Below are positions 21,767-32,700 of a stretch of 64,000 nt of DNA, in pieces. The position numbers and the translations under genes were made by a program. Source of the DNA: Lenzites betulinus (Eukaryota; Basidiomycota; Agaricomycetes; Polyporales; Polyporaceae). The notes below the pieces were generated by a model. It was not told the origin of the DNA. It made no database searches and worked only from the letters and a program-made list of their open reading frames with translations. The DNA lies in assembly GCA_022264855.1 (NCBI GenBank), contig JABYQU010000004.1:930001-994000 (forward strand), written 5' to 3'. Positions within the stretch are counted from its first letter, which is position 1. Each line of letters starts with the position of its first letter.

Positions 21767-22698
21767 ATGTTTCAACTTTCTGTCATCAAGGTCAAAAGGA
21801 CGCGGCTCACTAAGCATACGTGTATTGACTTTAGCTCGCAGGATACGGTGGCGGTTCATCCATCACAGTTTGGCCTCCCACCCCAGCAAGCAGTTACCAA
21901 TGAGCTGAACAAGAAATATGCCAACCGTGTACTCCACGATGTTGGAGTGTGTATATGTGTTTTCGATCTCTCCGAAGTCGGCGAAGGGAAGGTAAGATAC
22001 GGTGACGGATGTTTGTGGTATAAAGGTCGGTGAGTCAAATGCAACAAACTCCGTAGGGCCAAATGCGAACTTTGTGCAGTGGTGTTCCGACTCGTTGTGT
22101 TCAGACCATTTGCGTCCGAAGTTATACTTGCAAAAGTGAAGTCATCAGATGAAGACGGCATTCGGTGTACGTATATGTATCAGCTCAGCAACGGATAACG
22201 TCGTCTCACCGCTTTCTCACAGTGACTGTGGGGTTTTTCGACGATATATACGTACCTCTCGTATATCTCCCGGAGCCTACGGCCTTGTGAGTCATTTGTG
22301 CGCATACCCGGTCTGCTACGCGCTGAAATGGTGGCAGTGATTCAAAAGAGCGCGCCCACTTCTGGTTACCAGGATCCGTGGCGACTTCCTCCCACGAACT
22401 CTTGGACTCGGCATTAACAGACCGGATGTACATTGACACCGGCGATGTGGTCAGGGTCCGAGTCGAGTCGGACGAGTTCCACGATGATGAGCCAGGCCCG
22501 CCAAAGGCGCACGAGGGTGTGCAGCAGGTCCAGGAGAATCGGCGACCGCCTTATAGCCTTACTGTGAGCCGATGTGTCATCTTTATCATTCTTCAGCTCG
22601 CGCCTCATCAACGTCACTAGTGCTCTATGGCCGAGCAAGGTCTAGGGCCCACGTCGTGGTGGAGGAACGCTGGCGTTGAAACGATGGACGAGGATTGA
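21767..22698 (+). CDS. RPC25: DNA-directed RNA polymerase III subunit RPC8 (Rpc25, Rpb7-like)
   Basis: Six exons give about 220 aa. Exon 1 is only MFQLSVIK; exon 2 begins DTVAVHPSQFGLPP and runs through QQAVTNELNKKYANRVLHD and VCICVFDLSEVGEG. Then VVFRLVVFRPFASEVI, LTVGFFDDIYVPLVYLPEP (after donor GTACGT), RAHFWLP and RMYIDTGDVVRVRVESDEF follow. The last exon reads CSMAEQGLGPTSWWRNAG, the conserved C-terminus. The order matches the Rpb7-type tip domain followed by the OB-fold RNA-binding domain. Rpc25 forms the polymerase III stalk with Rpc17 and is needed for initiation on tRNA and 5S genes. The acidic loop after ESDEFHDDEPGP is longer than in yeast. Confidence 0.92.
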
Positions 22699-23691
22699 GT
22701 GGCGCGACGAGCAGAAGGGCCTGAGAGCACAGTGAGTCATTTTCCCATGGAAGCTCTGCTCCGACTCAGCCCAAGTTATGGATGTAATCAGCGCAAACAT
22801 CAAACACTGTCACCGGGCGCGCGCCTTGCCCCGCACATAGTTAAATGCTATCAACTCCAGATATATTCCGGCGGTTGCGCAGGAAAGCGCGTGAAGCCCC
22901 AGCTCGCCGACAAACGTATCCGAAACGGTCAATACGGTATCCTGAAGCCTGGCTAAACTTCTGTCAGCCACCCAACCATCTCTGTGGCTCGACGTGTGAC
23001 ATACCGCCCACATCTGCGACGGCACCGCGAACTAGCACCGCATGTCCGCGCAGCATGGTTCCGCAATCCTAGAGACACTCGCTGCCTATGTAGTGCCTGA
23101 CGCGCCACGTTTCATCCCCGCCACAGACCGCGCAGAATCGCTCTCGGTTCGCCGAAATCCCGCAAGGTGAAGCGCAGTTAATATTATTGAGGCTTCTTAT
23201 CAAAGCAACACCTTTCGGCCAAGGGCGCTTTCGTCCGCGCTCCGAGTCGTAGAACAACTCGGATCCATGCTTACCAAAATCACAAGCTCGATTGTTCATC
23301 CACAGGAACAATATCTTCACGGTGCGCGAGTTGCCCATCTCGCAATACTGGCAAATTACTGTATTTATTCGAGCATAGCGACATGCGATCTCCATTGCTC
23401 CGCAAATATCCAGGGAGCGCAGCCCGTCCTAATGGCAGGAACTTAGCAGAGTCTTTCACATGTTCGCGCCGCCACCGATGCTAGCGATACCTTCGTGTCG
23501 GGTCTGTGACGGGCTGTACCCACACAAGTGAGCGGTCCGACCGTTTCTGTGCTGCCGGTAGACGGGGTATGCAGGGTCGGCTGGCGGCCTTTCTCATGTC
23601 GCTGAAACCAGCGGCGCACACGGCTGTGTTGTAACGCAAAACATGCTCTGGCCGTGTCGTGCCAGACCTCGCTAGTCTGGGGAGCAGAAGA
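22699..23691. other. Intergenic upstream of laccase, no gene recognised
   Basis: About 1 kb. Minus-strand frames at 22810-23025, 23069-23395 and 23481-24080 are open but carry no family motif, signal peptide or joinable splice sites. The distal part is the laccase promoter. Confidence 0.45.
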
Positions 23692-23697
23692 TATAAG
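23692..23697 (+). promoter_or_regulatory. TATA box of the laccase gene
   Basis: GATATAAG lies about 70 bp upstream of the laccase ATG at 23766. Position and sequence fit a core TATA element. Confidence 0.55.
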
Positions 23698-23765
23698 ACG
23701 TACCAGAACTTGAGAGGTTCCGCATCTCCTTCGCCGAGACTTCCCCCCTCCCGGTCGCAGAAGAG

Positions 23766-25996
23766 ATGTCGTTCTCCAGCCTCCGCCGCACTCTGTACTT
23801 TGTGACCCTTTGCAGCAGCGCTTTGGCTGCTACAATTGGCCCAGCCACGGAGCTTGACATCGTCAACAAGGTCATTGCCCCCGACGGTGTCTCCCGTGAC
23901 ACCGTCCTCGCGGGGGGCACGTTCCCTGGCCCACTCATTACGGGCAATAAGGTATGCGACCATAAGAATATCTACGACCCTTGTATGTCGTTGTTGACTA
24001 TGATATCCATAGGGAGCCAACTTCCGGATCAACGTTGTCGACAAGTTAGTCAACGACACCATGCTCACCCCAACATCCATAGTACGCTACCACAATAAAC
24101 CTTTTTTGCGAGTAATGCTGAGGTCTCTCGCCACCAGCATTGGCATGGATTGTTCCAGCATACGACAAACTGGGCCGATGGCCCTGCCTTCGTGACCCAA
24201 TGTCCCATCACCACTGGCCATGACTTTTTATACAACTTCAACGCTGCAGAGCAAACAGGTACGTCTCGTGCGCTTCACACATAACTGTATAAGCATTCTA
24301 ACACGGATGTAGGAACGTACTGGTATCATAGCCATTTGGGGTTGCAGTACTGCGATGGTTTGCGTGGCCCCCTGGTGATCTACGATCCCCATGATCCGCA
24401 TGCAAGCCTATACGATGTCGACGATGGTACGCAGCTTCTTCTGTAGACGAAAGCTTCTTGGCACTGATACGTGTACTTACAGAGAGTACTGTCATCACCT
24501 TGGCTGACTGGTATCATACCGCGGCAGCGCTTCTACCGCCCGCAACGTATGTACATCCCTTGTGCACATAGTCACTTGACGTTAACATCTTTTCTAGTCC
24601 CTCTGACAGCACACTAATCAATGGACTCGGCCGTTGGTCTGGCAATCCCGATTCCGAGCTTGCAGTCATAAATGTGGAATATGGGAAACGGTACGTCCAG
24701 CAGCGCTGTCATTCTTCGTGGGGCAGGAATAACACTGGTGTTCTGTCTCAGCTATCGCTTCCGTCTGATCAGCATTTCCTGCGACCCCAACTATAACTTC
24801 ACTATCGATCATCACACAATGACAATCATTGAGGCGGATGGGCAGAACACCCAGCCTCTCAACGTTGACGGGCTGCAGATATTCGCCGCTCAACGGTATT
24901 CCTTTGTGGTATGTGTTTTTCCTCGTTCAATCAGCGTACGTATGTTAATCTTGAGGTTGTTTCTAGCTTCATGCCAACCAGCAGATCGGAAACTACTGGA
25001 TTCGTGCTAACCCTGACCACGCGAATGCCACGGGCTTTGCGAATGGGATAAATTCCGCCATCCTGCGCTACAAAGGAGCACCGATCCAGGAGCCGACGAC
25101 TAATCAAACCCGTATCGTCAACTTCCTCCAGGAAACAAATCTACACCCTTTGACTAACCCTCTCGCTGTGAGTTCTGTCCGTGTCGGCCACGAGGGATCT
25201 ACATTGACACGAACTGTCCGCTAGCCTGGTCTTCCTTTCAAGGGTGGCGTCGACCACGCTCTGAACCTCAACCTGACCTTCGTGAGTGGTAATGATGCCT
25301 GCGTAACTGGCGCTGGACTAAGGCAATTACTAGAATGGCACTGAATTCTTCATCAACGATGCGCCCTTCGTGCCGCCAGATGTGCCCGTGCTGCTCCAAA
25401 TCTTGAACGGCACACTCGATGCTAAGGATCTTTTGCCGCCCGGAAGCGTTTACAACCTGCCTCCTTTCTCCACTATCGAATTGTCCATCCCGGGTGGTGT
25501 CGTTGGCGGTCCGCATCCGTTCCATCTACATGGTGTAAGCATTCCCCTCGTAAAAACTGAAGCTAGCTTCTCACTTTCATTATGTGTTTCATAGCACGCG
25601 TTCTCCGTTGTCCGCAGCGCCGGCAGTCAGCACTATAACTACCTCAACCCCGTCAAGCGCGATACGGTCAGCATTGGGCTAGCCGGCGACAATGTCACCG
25701 TGCGCTTCGTGGTACGTCTTGCCATATTCCGTTGACTTGACGTGCCTAGCCGGGGACTAAACGGACGATAGACCGACAACCCGGGCCCTTGGTTCCTCCA
25801 CTGCCACATCGACTTCCACCTGCAAGCCGGCCTGGCCATTGTGTTCGCCGAAGACACCAAGGACACGAAATTAGCCAACCCAGTTCCGCGTACGTGTGTT
25901 CGAACACACTTTTTCTTCAGCTACTGAATTATTGTGACAGAGGCGTGGAAGGATCTATGCCCCACTTTCGACGCAGCAATGCACCCCGTCAATTGA
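23766..25996 (+). CDS. Laccase (secreted multicopper oxidase)
   Basis: About 13 exons encode a protein of roughly 520 aa. A signal peptide ([21 protein letters not shown]) precedes the mature start near [13 protein letters not shown]. All four copper signatures are present: L1 [18 protein letters not shown] (next residues VTQCPI), L2 [21 protein letters not shown]3 [17 protein letters not shown] (split by an intron after HLHG), and L4 [20 protein letters not shown]. These supply ten His and one Cys for the T1, T2 and T3 centres. The enzyme oxidises phenols while reducing O2 to water outside the cell; in basidiomycetes this serves lignin or pigment chemistry. At least seven N-glycosylation sequons are visible. 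The T1 axial position is Leu, and L4 has Gln where most laccases have Glu. The stop follows AAMHPVN. Confidence 0.95.
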
Positions 25997-26669
25997 GAGC
26001 CACACAGGTCCTTCTGGATGTCCTACATATGCGTCTCTTGTATCTGGCTACTAGGATAATTGTCTCAACACAGTCTTCCCTAACGCTCTTGTGGCCCTAT
26101 CCTACTTTCATATATTCACGTAGATCGCTTGGAAATGGGTTCGAATACATATTGTCAAGTCGCATAATAAATGTTATCAATGTATACTTTTCCCCCGTCC
26201 TCGGTGCAGGCAGCCTGAAAGTTAGCAGTCGTACTTAGACACCGTGGGCTACGCCGCAGGTTGATTGACCGCCTCGCAGCAATGCATGGCGATACATGGT
26301 CTAGTACCGTCTAGTAATTACTGATTCGTTTCCGGGTCTTGAAGACGTTGGAAGCACTTCGCTGCCAACGAGATCTAGCGAGATCTAGAGGGCGTCTAAT
26401 AACATGACCCTTCCAAATTACGCACGGGCGTCTGGCGTGTTCCATCAAGTTCGGGATTGTTTCCGTTTGTTCGAGCTTGTATGTTGCCAACTCGCCGTCA
26501 CATGCCGACCTTCTCGCGTCATCCACCAAGTACTAGCCCTCCAAAAATCTCACTGGGGATCCTTCACAGACCGTCATGGACCTCGTAGCTGTCGTAACGA
26601 TTGACATCATCAATGCGCGAGCCTCTTCTCGAAAGAGCCTGGCGTCATAGGATGCACGGACTGTTGCTG
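25997..26669. other. Intergenic between laccase and Hsp20
   Basis: No gene seen. A direct repeat of GAGATCTAG occurs near 26370-26390. A TTCTCGAA (26626-26633) matches two heat-shock-element half-sites but lacks a clear third unit. Confidence 0.45.
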
Positions 26670-26677
26670 TATATAAG
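26670..26677 (+). promoter_or_regulatory. TATA box of the Hsp20 gene
   Basis: TATATAAG about 90 bp upstream of the ATG at 26765. A partial heat-shock element (TTCTCGAA, 26626-26633) lies 37 bp further up. Confidence 0.6.
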
Positions 26678-26764
26678 TACCATGCCTTCAGAGCGTTGCA
26701 CAACAATCTACACATCTAACTCACCAGCCTTCTCACATCCCCGCATCACTCAGTCTAACTCACA

Positions 26765-27349
26765 ATGTCTCTCGTCAACTTTTTCTCTACCCCCTTCTAC
26801 GATGACTTCGACCGCCTCTTCGACGAGGCCTTCTCCCGCCGCACTAACGGGGGCGACAACTCTCAAGTCGCACGTCAGGGAAACACCGCACCTCGTGTCT
26901 TCCGTCCTACGTAAGTTATCTATTTAACTCAACAGATTTTGTGCTTGAACGTACTAACAATCCCTCTACAGGATCGATGTACACGAGGACAAAGACCAGA
27001 ACGTCATCACGGCTACGTTCGAGCTCCCCGGCCTGAAGAAGGAGGACGTCAACATTGACGTGCACAACAACGTCCTCACCGTCTCTGGCGAGACAAAATT
27101 GACGGAGGAGCGCAATGAGAACGGTTATGTCGTCAAGGAGCGCCGCTACGGCAAGTTCTCGCGCTCGCTCCCGGTCCCGCAAGGCATAAAGGTACGCTAT
27201 CTTGTGTTGAATATTCTGAGATGTGCGAGTTACTAATGTCTGGATTATAGTCGGAGGAAATCAAGGCTTCACTCGAGAATGGGGTCTTGACGGTGACCTA
27301 CCCCCGGACCTCGCCCGAGCAGGCCCCGAAGAAGATCGCTGTCCAGTAA
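26765..27349 (+). CDS. Small heat-shock protein, Hsp20/alpha-crystallin family
   Basis: Three exons give about 155 aa. The N-terminal arm is MSLVNFFSTPFYDDFDRLFD; the alpha-crystallin domain begins at RPTIDVHEDKDQNVITATFE and runs through LPGLKKEDVNIDVHNNVLTV, SGETK, RRYGKFSRSLPVP and the closing ENGVLTVTYPR (A/G-x-L motif variant NGVLTV). The C-terminal KKIAVQ contains an I-A-V that fits the I-x-I/V anchor used for oligomerisation. This protein is an ATP-independent holdase that binds unfolding proteins in the cytosol. Length and domain order are normal for a fungal class of 16-18 kDa proteins. Introns of about 57-70 bp interrupt after RPT and after PQGIK. The TATA box and partial heat-shock element suggest stress induction. 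Confidence 0.93.
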
Positions 27350-27838
27350 TGCGTTCGTCGCAATGATCAAGCAGTGACCTGACGAACGGCCCGTGAAAAC
27401 GGAGGCTTTTTGACCAACTGAAAATCCTTTCGGACATTATTGTGTATCATACTGTACCCATCTCGCACCCCAGCTGTACAAATAACAAATATTGATATCT
27501 CTTTATTCCGTGCCATCTCCGTCCGAAAGCGATGCGAGAATTACAATGACTGCTTTCAGTATCTAGCAGATAGGCAAACTACACTGCTGTCACGTCGTCT
27601 TGTAAGTTGCCTCGGTCATGCATCGGCCCCCGAGCCATAAGGTTCAGTCGCCAAGAACACTCCCTCCGGGTTGTGACTGAGCCTTCGAATAGGCTCCATC
27701 GCCCATAGTATTGTCGGGTCATAGAAGGCATATATCTTTGAAAGGACCGCTTCTCAGAAGCTGCGAGCTTTGTGAGCATGTCGGTGCTTGAGACAGCAAG
27801 CCCGACTCGTACGTTGTAAGCACGTAGAAAAGACGTAG
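27350..27838. other. Intergenic, no gene recognised
   Basis: About 490 bp between Hsp20 and the NmrA-like gene. It should hold the Hsp20 3' UTR and the next promoter. Open frames are short and motif-free. Confidence 0.45.
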
Positions 27839-27845
27839 TATATAT
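27839..27845 (+). promoter_or_regulatory. TATA box of the NmrA-like gene
   Basis: GTATATATGG lies about 48 bp before the ATG at 27889. Because it overlaps the upstream in-frame ATG at 27844, it favours the downstream start. Confidence 0.45.
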
Positions 27846-27888
27846 GGATCGTATCTGCTGCTTGAGTCAACCAACACATCTGAACGCC

Positions 27889-29152
27889 ATGTCTCAGGAG
27901 AAGAAACTCATACTCGTTATCGGAGCAACGGGCGCGCAAGGTCTCGCGGTTATCGACAAATTACTCGAGCCGACTGCAGATGGCTCACCTTCTCCCTACG
28001 CCGTACGTGCGCTCACACGCGACCCGAAGAGCCGTAGGGCGCAGCTGCTGCTGGATAAGGGTGTCGAGCTCACGAAAGGTGATATTCATTTATTTCCTCG
28101 GTCGTCACGAAGCTAGACGCGTGTGTTTATAGGGGCCTTCGACGATTTCCCTACGGTCCTTTCGGCCCTAAAGGGTGTCTGGGGCGCGTGGGTCAATACT
28201 GACGGGTTCACCGTCGGCGAGATGAAAGAGTTATACGCCGGGATGCGAATCTTCGAGCTTGCTAAGCAGCTTGGTACCGTGCGCCACTACGTGTGGAGTA
28301 ACCTTGACTACTCGTTCAAGGTGAGCAAAGGATTTGACGTCACAAGTGCCACGCACTTCGACGCTGATCTCGTGCTGGGATTATAGAAGGGTGGGTACAA
28401 ACAAGAGTACCGCGTTGAGCATTACGACGGAAAGGGTCGCGTCGCCGAGTGGATGAAAGCTCAGCCGTCCGTCCCTAGTGACGATGAGATGTCCTGGAGT
28501 GTCGTGACATCTGCGCCCTACATGGAGATGCTCGGCATCGTGAGTGATGTTTTCCTTCAATGCGGAAACCATACTTACTCAGGCTTTCGTTCCGCTACAG
28601 GGCATGTTTGGACCAATCGGCCAGCGCACCGACGGCACGTATGTCTTTGCTTCGCCTATCGGTGACGGCCACATCCCCATGATCGCGCTCGAGGATCTCG
28701 GCTTCTATGCGCGGTACACTTTCGACCATCGCGAGGAGACGTCCGGGAAAGACCTTGAAGTCGCGACCGACTGGGTGGGCTGGGATTACCTCGTCGAGAC
28801 CTTCACCAAGGTCACCGGCAAGCCCGCCGTAGTGCTGCGTCAGACCGTCGAAGACTGGTTCGGGAACATACTGCGTACTGAACATCCGGTAGCGAACGAG
28901 CGATCCTTCGGGGACGGGTCGACGACGTGGCGCCAGAATTTCACCGGGTTCTGGTCACAGTGGCGGGACGATGTCATCACGCGCGACTTCGGTTGGCTGA
29001 GGAAGGTCAATCCGAACGGATATACGCTCGAGGGCTGGATGCGAGCAAAGAACTACCAGGGAGTGGTTGATAAGGCTGGGGTGTTGAAGAACGTGGAGGA
29101 CGACAAGGGCTTCCTGCCGAGCAAGGAGAGAGCGGCGCAGCTGTTACAGTAG
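27889..29152 (+). CDS. NmrA-like family NAD(P)-binding protein
   Basis: Four exons give about 350 aa. The start at 27889 puts MSQEKKLILVIGATGAQGLA at the N-terminus, with the Rossmann dinucleotide motif GATGAQG. Later landmarks are VRALTRDPKSRRAQ, the spliced LTKGAFDDFPTV, GVWGAWVNTDGF, FELAKQLGTVRHYVWSNLD and GHIPMIALEDLGFYARY. This pattern fits the NmrA/HSCARG group of atypical short-chain dehydrogenases, which often sense NADP(H) state and may lack enzyme activity. No YxxxK catalytic pair is evident, in line with that. An in-frame upstream ATG at 27844 would add 15 residues, but it lies at the TATA box. The role in this fungus is unknown. Confidence 0.87.
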
Positions 29153-29700
29153 TTCCGTGCTGGGTGTCTCTAGTCACATGCTCAGAACTTCAGGGGGATA
29201 CAGAGAAGCACATTTTCGTGGCACTCATACACAGACTGAGCCTTGCATAGCATATGAGGCGAAAAATGTTGTCTTCCTGTCCCACGAGACGAAGTCAGAC
29301 CAACGTTCGATATGACTTGCCCGTGACGATGTCACGGTAGAGTCTCAGAGTCACACTGCACAGCCACAACATGGTTGTTGTCACGCGGATGGACGACGCG
29401 ACGCGTCTCGAAGTTCCTCCAGGCTCTTGCCGCGTTCACGCCACCGTTCACCGAGCGGGCCACGCATTCACCTCGTGCAGTTCTTTGAGAACTCTCGTCT
29501 GTATCTCCTTTAACATCTAGAAGCACTCTTACACTCAAACGTCAGTTCCTCGCAGCAGCCCTACTCCAATCGCCAAGCCCTTAGCAGGCTGCCCGAGCTC
29601 GGAAGACCTCAGGTCTGAACGTATACCGAACAACAACTCAGGGTACAATTTGGACGTATTCTACTCGGTTGCTGCGGAACTCATTGCTCCGTGAATCCTC
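29153..29700. other. Intergenic, no gene recognised
   Basis: About 550 bp between two tandem plus-strand genes. It should hold a 3' UTR and the promoter of the membrane protein gene. No TATA box or gene was seen. Confidence 0.45.
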
Positions 29701-32700
29701 ATGGAGGGAGAAGGCTCACCTCAGCCTCCGGTTTCATCATCAATACCGATACCTCGGACGTCCTCACCAAGCACGCGACCATACTTGTCGGAAGGTTCCC
29801 GCGATTTTGTGGGCTCACCGGACCAGCTCAACATACAAGATGCTGGTCTTCGCTCCTTCACAAGCGTCCATACGTCTTCCTCCTACATCACCGCTGAACA
29901 GTCTCGGCCAAGTTTCCAGCGCAGTTTCTCATCCACGACCCCCAGCTCTAGGAGAGGCGACCCAGTATCTCGAGTACAAGAGATAACGTCGAGTTTCATT
30001 AGGAACTCTCACAATGAACGTCACCAGGAACGCGAGTGGACGGTCTTTGGCCAGCTAATGGAGGACGAGGCACGACTCCGGACGTCTCCCCGTCGGATAC
30101 CGGGCACGGCACGCTCGACCAAGCACAACACTCCGCGTGCTGTCAGCGAGGGAATGCGATCATATTTCGATAACACTCTTGTGCCCGCGGACGAACGGGA
30201 ACCATTTCTGAACCACTCCTCTGCGACTGCAGCCGACGATAGTGTAGAGCCCGCTCGGAATGAGGCTCAAGCTGCCGCATATGCTGCATCTTACTCTGAT
30301 AGTAATTCGGATGATTCTGACACGGGCCGCGATCCCAACGATCAGCCGTCACGCTCAGAATCGTCCCGGAAGTGGTATCTCTTCCAGACGCTTCCAACGA
30401 TACCCACCATATCCCCGGTATACCGAAACATCGCCAAGTGTTGTATCGCGTACTTCATCGGGTCGTTATTCACCTTCTCCCCATATCTCTCTGGTTTCAT
30501 CGCAGACATCACTGGCGGTGACCCTGGCGATCGTTTGCCTTCCCCGTCAGGTCACATGGTCGCTACCATGTAGGTAGGCTGCAATCATAACTTCCTTCGC
30601 GATACTGATATCTGTTTCACTCACACAGCGCAGTGTATTTCAATCCCGCCAAGACGCTTGGGGGGATGCTTGAAGCTGACGTATTCTGCTTCATGGGCCT
30701 CCTCTTCGCGACATTTCTTTCCTTGACGAGCATGACTGTATACTGGTTCTTTGAGCTACAGTCTGGATGGGAGTGGCTAGCCGACATTCTGGTTCTCCTC
30801 ATGATTGGCGTAGGGATGTCCACCGTTGCATGGATGAAAGTCTGGATGGCGAAACCGTCGTTTAACACCGGTAAGCGTACCATGTATTGCTTCGATTCCT
30901 GGTATGGACGTGCTGATACGTCTATAGCTTGTAGCATGACAGCGATCATTCTATTTGTTGTGTGAGTGCTATTGGTCACGACAGGATACGTAAGGGCTGA
31001 TAGGTCGTCACCAGCATCGTAAAAGAGGGCGGTCTTCAAACCCTCATGCAGGTCGCATTCATCGTCATCGTCGGAGCTTTGATCTCCAACGTGGTCTGTC
31101 TACTTATCTGGCCGCAGCGGGCGACAAAGAACCTACAAAACAACATGACGCAGACACTCGACTCTTTCTCCACGCTCCTCGGCATGCTCACCCAGACTTT
31201 CCTGTTGGAGGAATTGCATGGGTTTAGCGCTGATAGACTGCAGCGCGCCGTCGCAAGCCATCAGGCGTCGTTCACGAGCCTCAAGAAGAGCTTGGACGAA
31301 GCCCACTCTGAACGCTTCTTTGGAGGGCCAGGGCGTGTGGGAGGACGAGCACAACTCCGCGGGAGCTCTGGACAGGCGTATCAAGACGCTGTCGATAGCT
31401 TGAACCGCCTCGGCCAGCATCTCAACGGGCTACGCAGCGGTATCAGTCTACAACAAGAGATCATTAAAGGGTATCGTGAGGGGAAAATAATACTCAAAAA
31501 CTCCCGCTTCCGTGCAGAAGAGCCGCTGTCCGGTAACGGTAACGGCAGAACCGTTGATTCTACATTCAGCTCGTCTGCAGCGCTGGACGAGGAGGCCGTG
31601 TTGCTTCAGGCAGCTGCTACCGTATTCGGGGATCTCATGGACGATCTGGGGCCTCCCCTCAAGGCGCTTTCAGTAAGTCCTGTAAAGGCCGAACAGTGCC
31701 CAGCTTACTCACATTTCCGTGTTACAACAGGCGACGTGCACTTCCACGCTCAAACGTCTCCGTGAAGCCTTTGTTCACCCACGCGATAACACGGATCAGA
31801 CGACCATGCAGTCCGCGGATTTCCTGGAGCTCTCGGATAATGTAGAACGCGCTCTGTTCACCTTCGAGAGCACCTCGAATCACGCGGTACTGCGCCTGTA
31901 CCGCAGCGGCAACGTTTCTGGTGTCGATTCCAGGGCCTCTATCGCCTCTCTTACTTCGGAAAATCAAGCCCTTAGCGGAGATGAGAGTGAGAATATATTC
32001 CTTGCATACTTGTGAGTACATCCAACTTGCATTTGTATCAGCGTCTCATCATTGTCATAGCTACATCTTCACCCTCCAAGAGTTTTCTCGGGAGATCATC
32101 TCACTTGTTGACGCCATGGGCCGAGTTTGCAACATAGAGCGTGCGAACGCCGCCCGGCGAGGCCTCTGGGGACATTTCAAAAATCTTCTGTCATGGGGCT
32201 CGAGAGGGAACACTCCGCTGGGGCGCGCTAGACGTGGAACACAGCGTAGTATGCGAAAACGACTCTGTAAGCCGAGTTCCCCGATTTTCTGGTCCTAGCT
32301 CATCATTGTTCACTCGAACGCAGCCGCGTTCTTTGTCCCGGAGCAGCCACACAGGGCCGTCTCCTTCCCGAAGGTCACCCCGCACGCCCCGAACACGATT
32401 CAGACACCGGCGCGGGAGAAGTTGACGTTCATAGGTAGACTGAAGCAGTCTCTCTGGGCTCTCGGCGCGCGCTTGAAGCAGCAGGACATGAAGTATGCGT
32501 TCAAGGCCGGAATGGCGACGGCCATGTTGGCTGCGCCTGCGTTTTTCGAGCGAACTCGTCCTGTGTTTGTGGAGTATAGGGGAGAGTGGGCTTTGATTTC
32601 GGTATGTCGTTTGTGCTTGGCATGCAAGACTCCCAAGCTAACTACGCCAACAGTTCTTCGTGGTCATCTCGCCCACCATTGGTGCTGTGAGTCATTCGGT

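Noticed and set aside
23481..24080. Minus-strand 199-codon frame overlapping the laccase promoter and first exons
   Set aside because: It is antisense to laccase exons with a clear signal peptide and splice sites, and has no motif of its own.
26131..26141. GGTTCGAAT, resembling a tRNA B box
   Set aside because: No A box, acceptor stem or cloverleaf can be formed around it.
26626..26633. Full heat-shock element upstream of Hsp20
   Set aside because: Only two of the three nGAAn units are present; noted only as a partial site.
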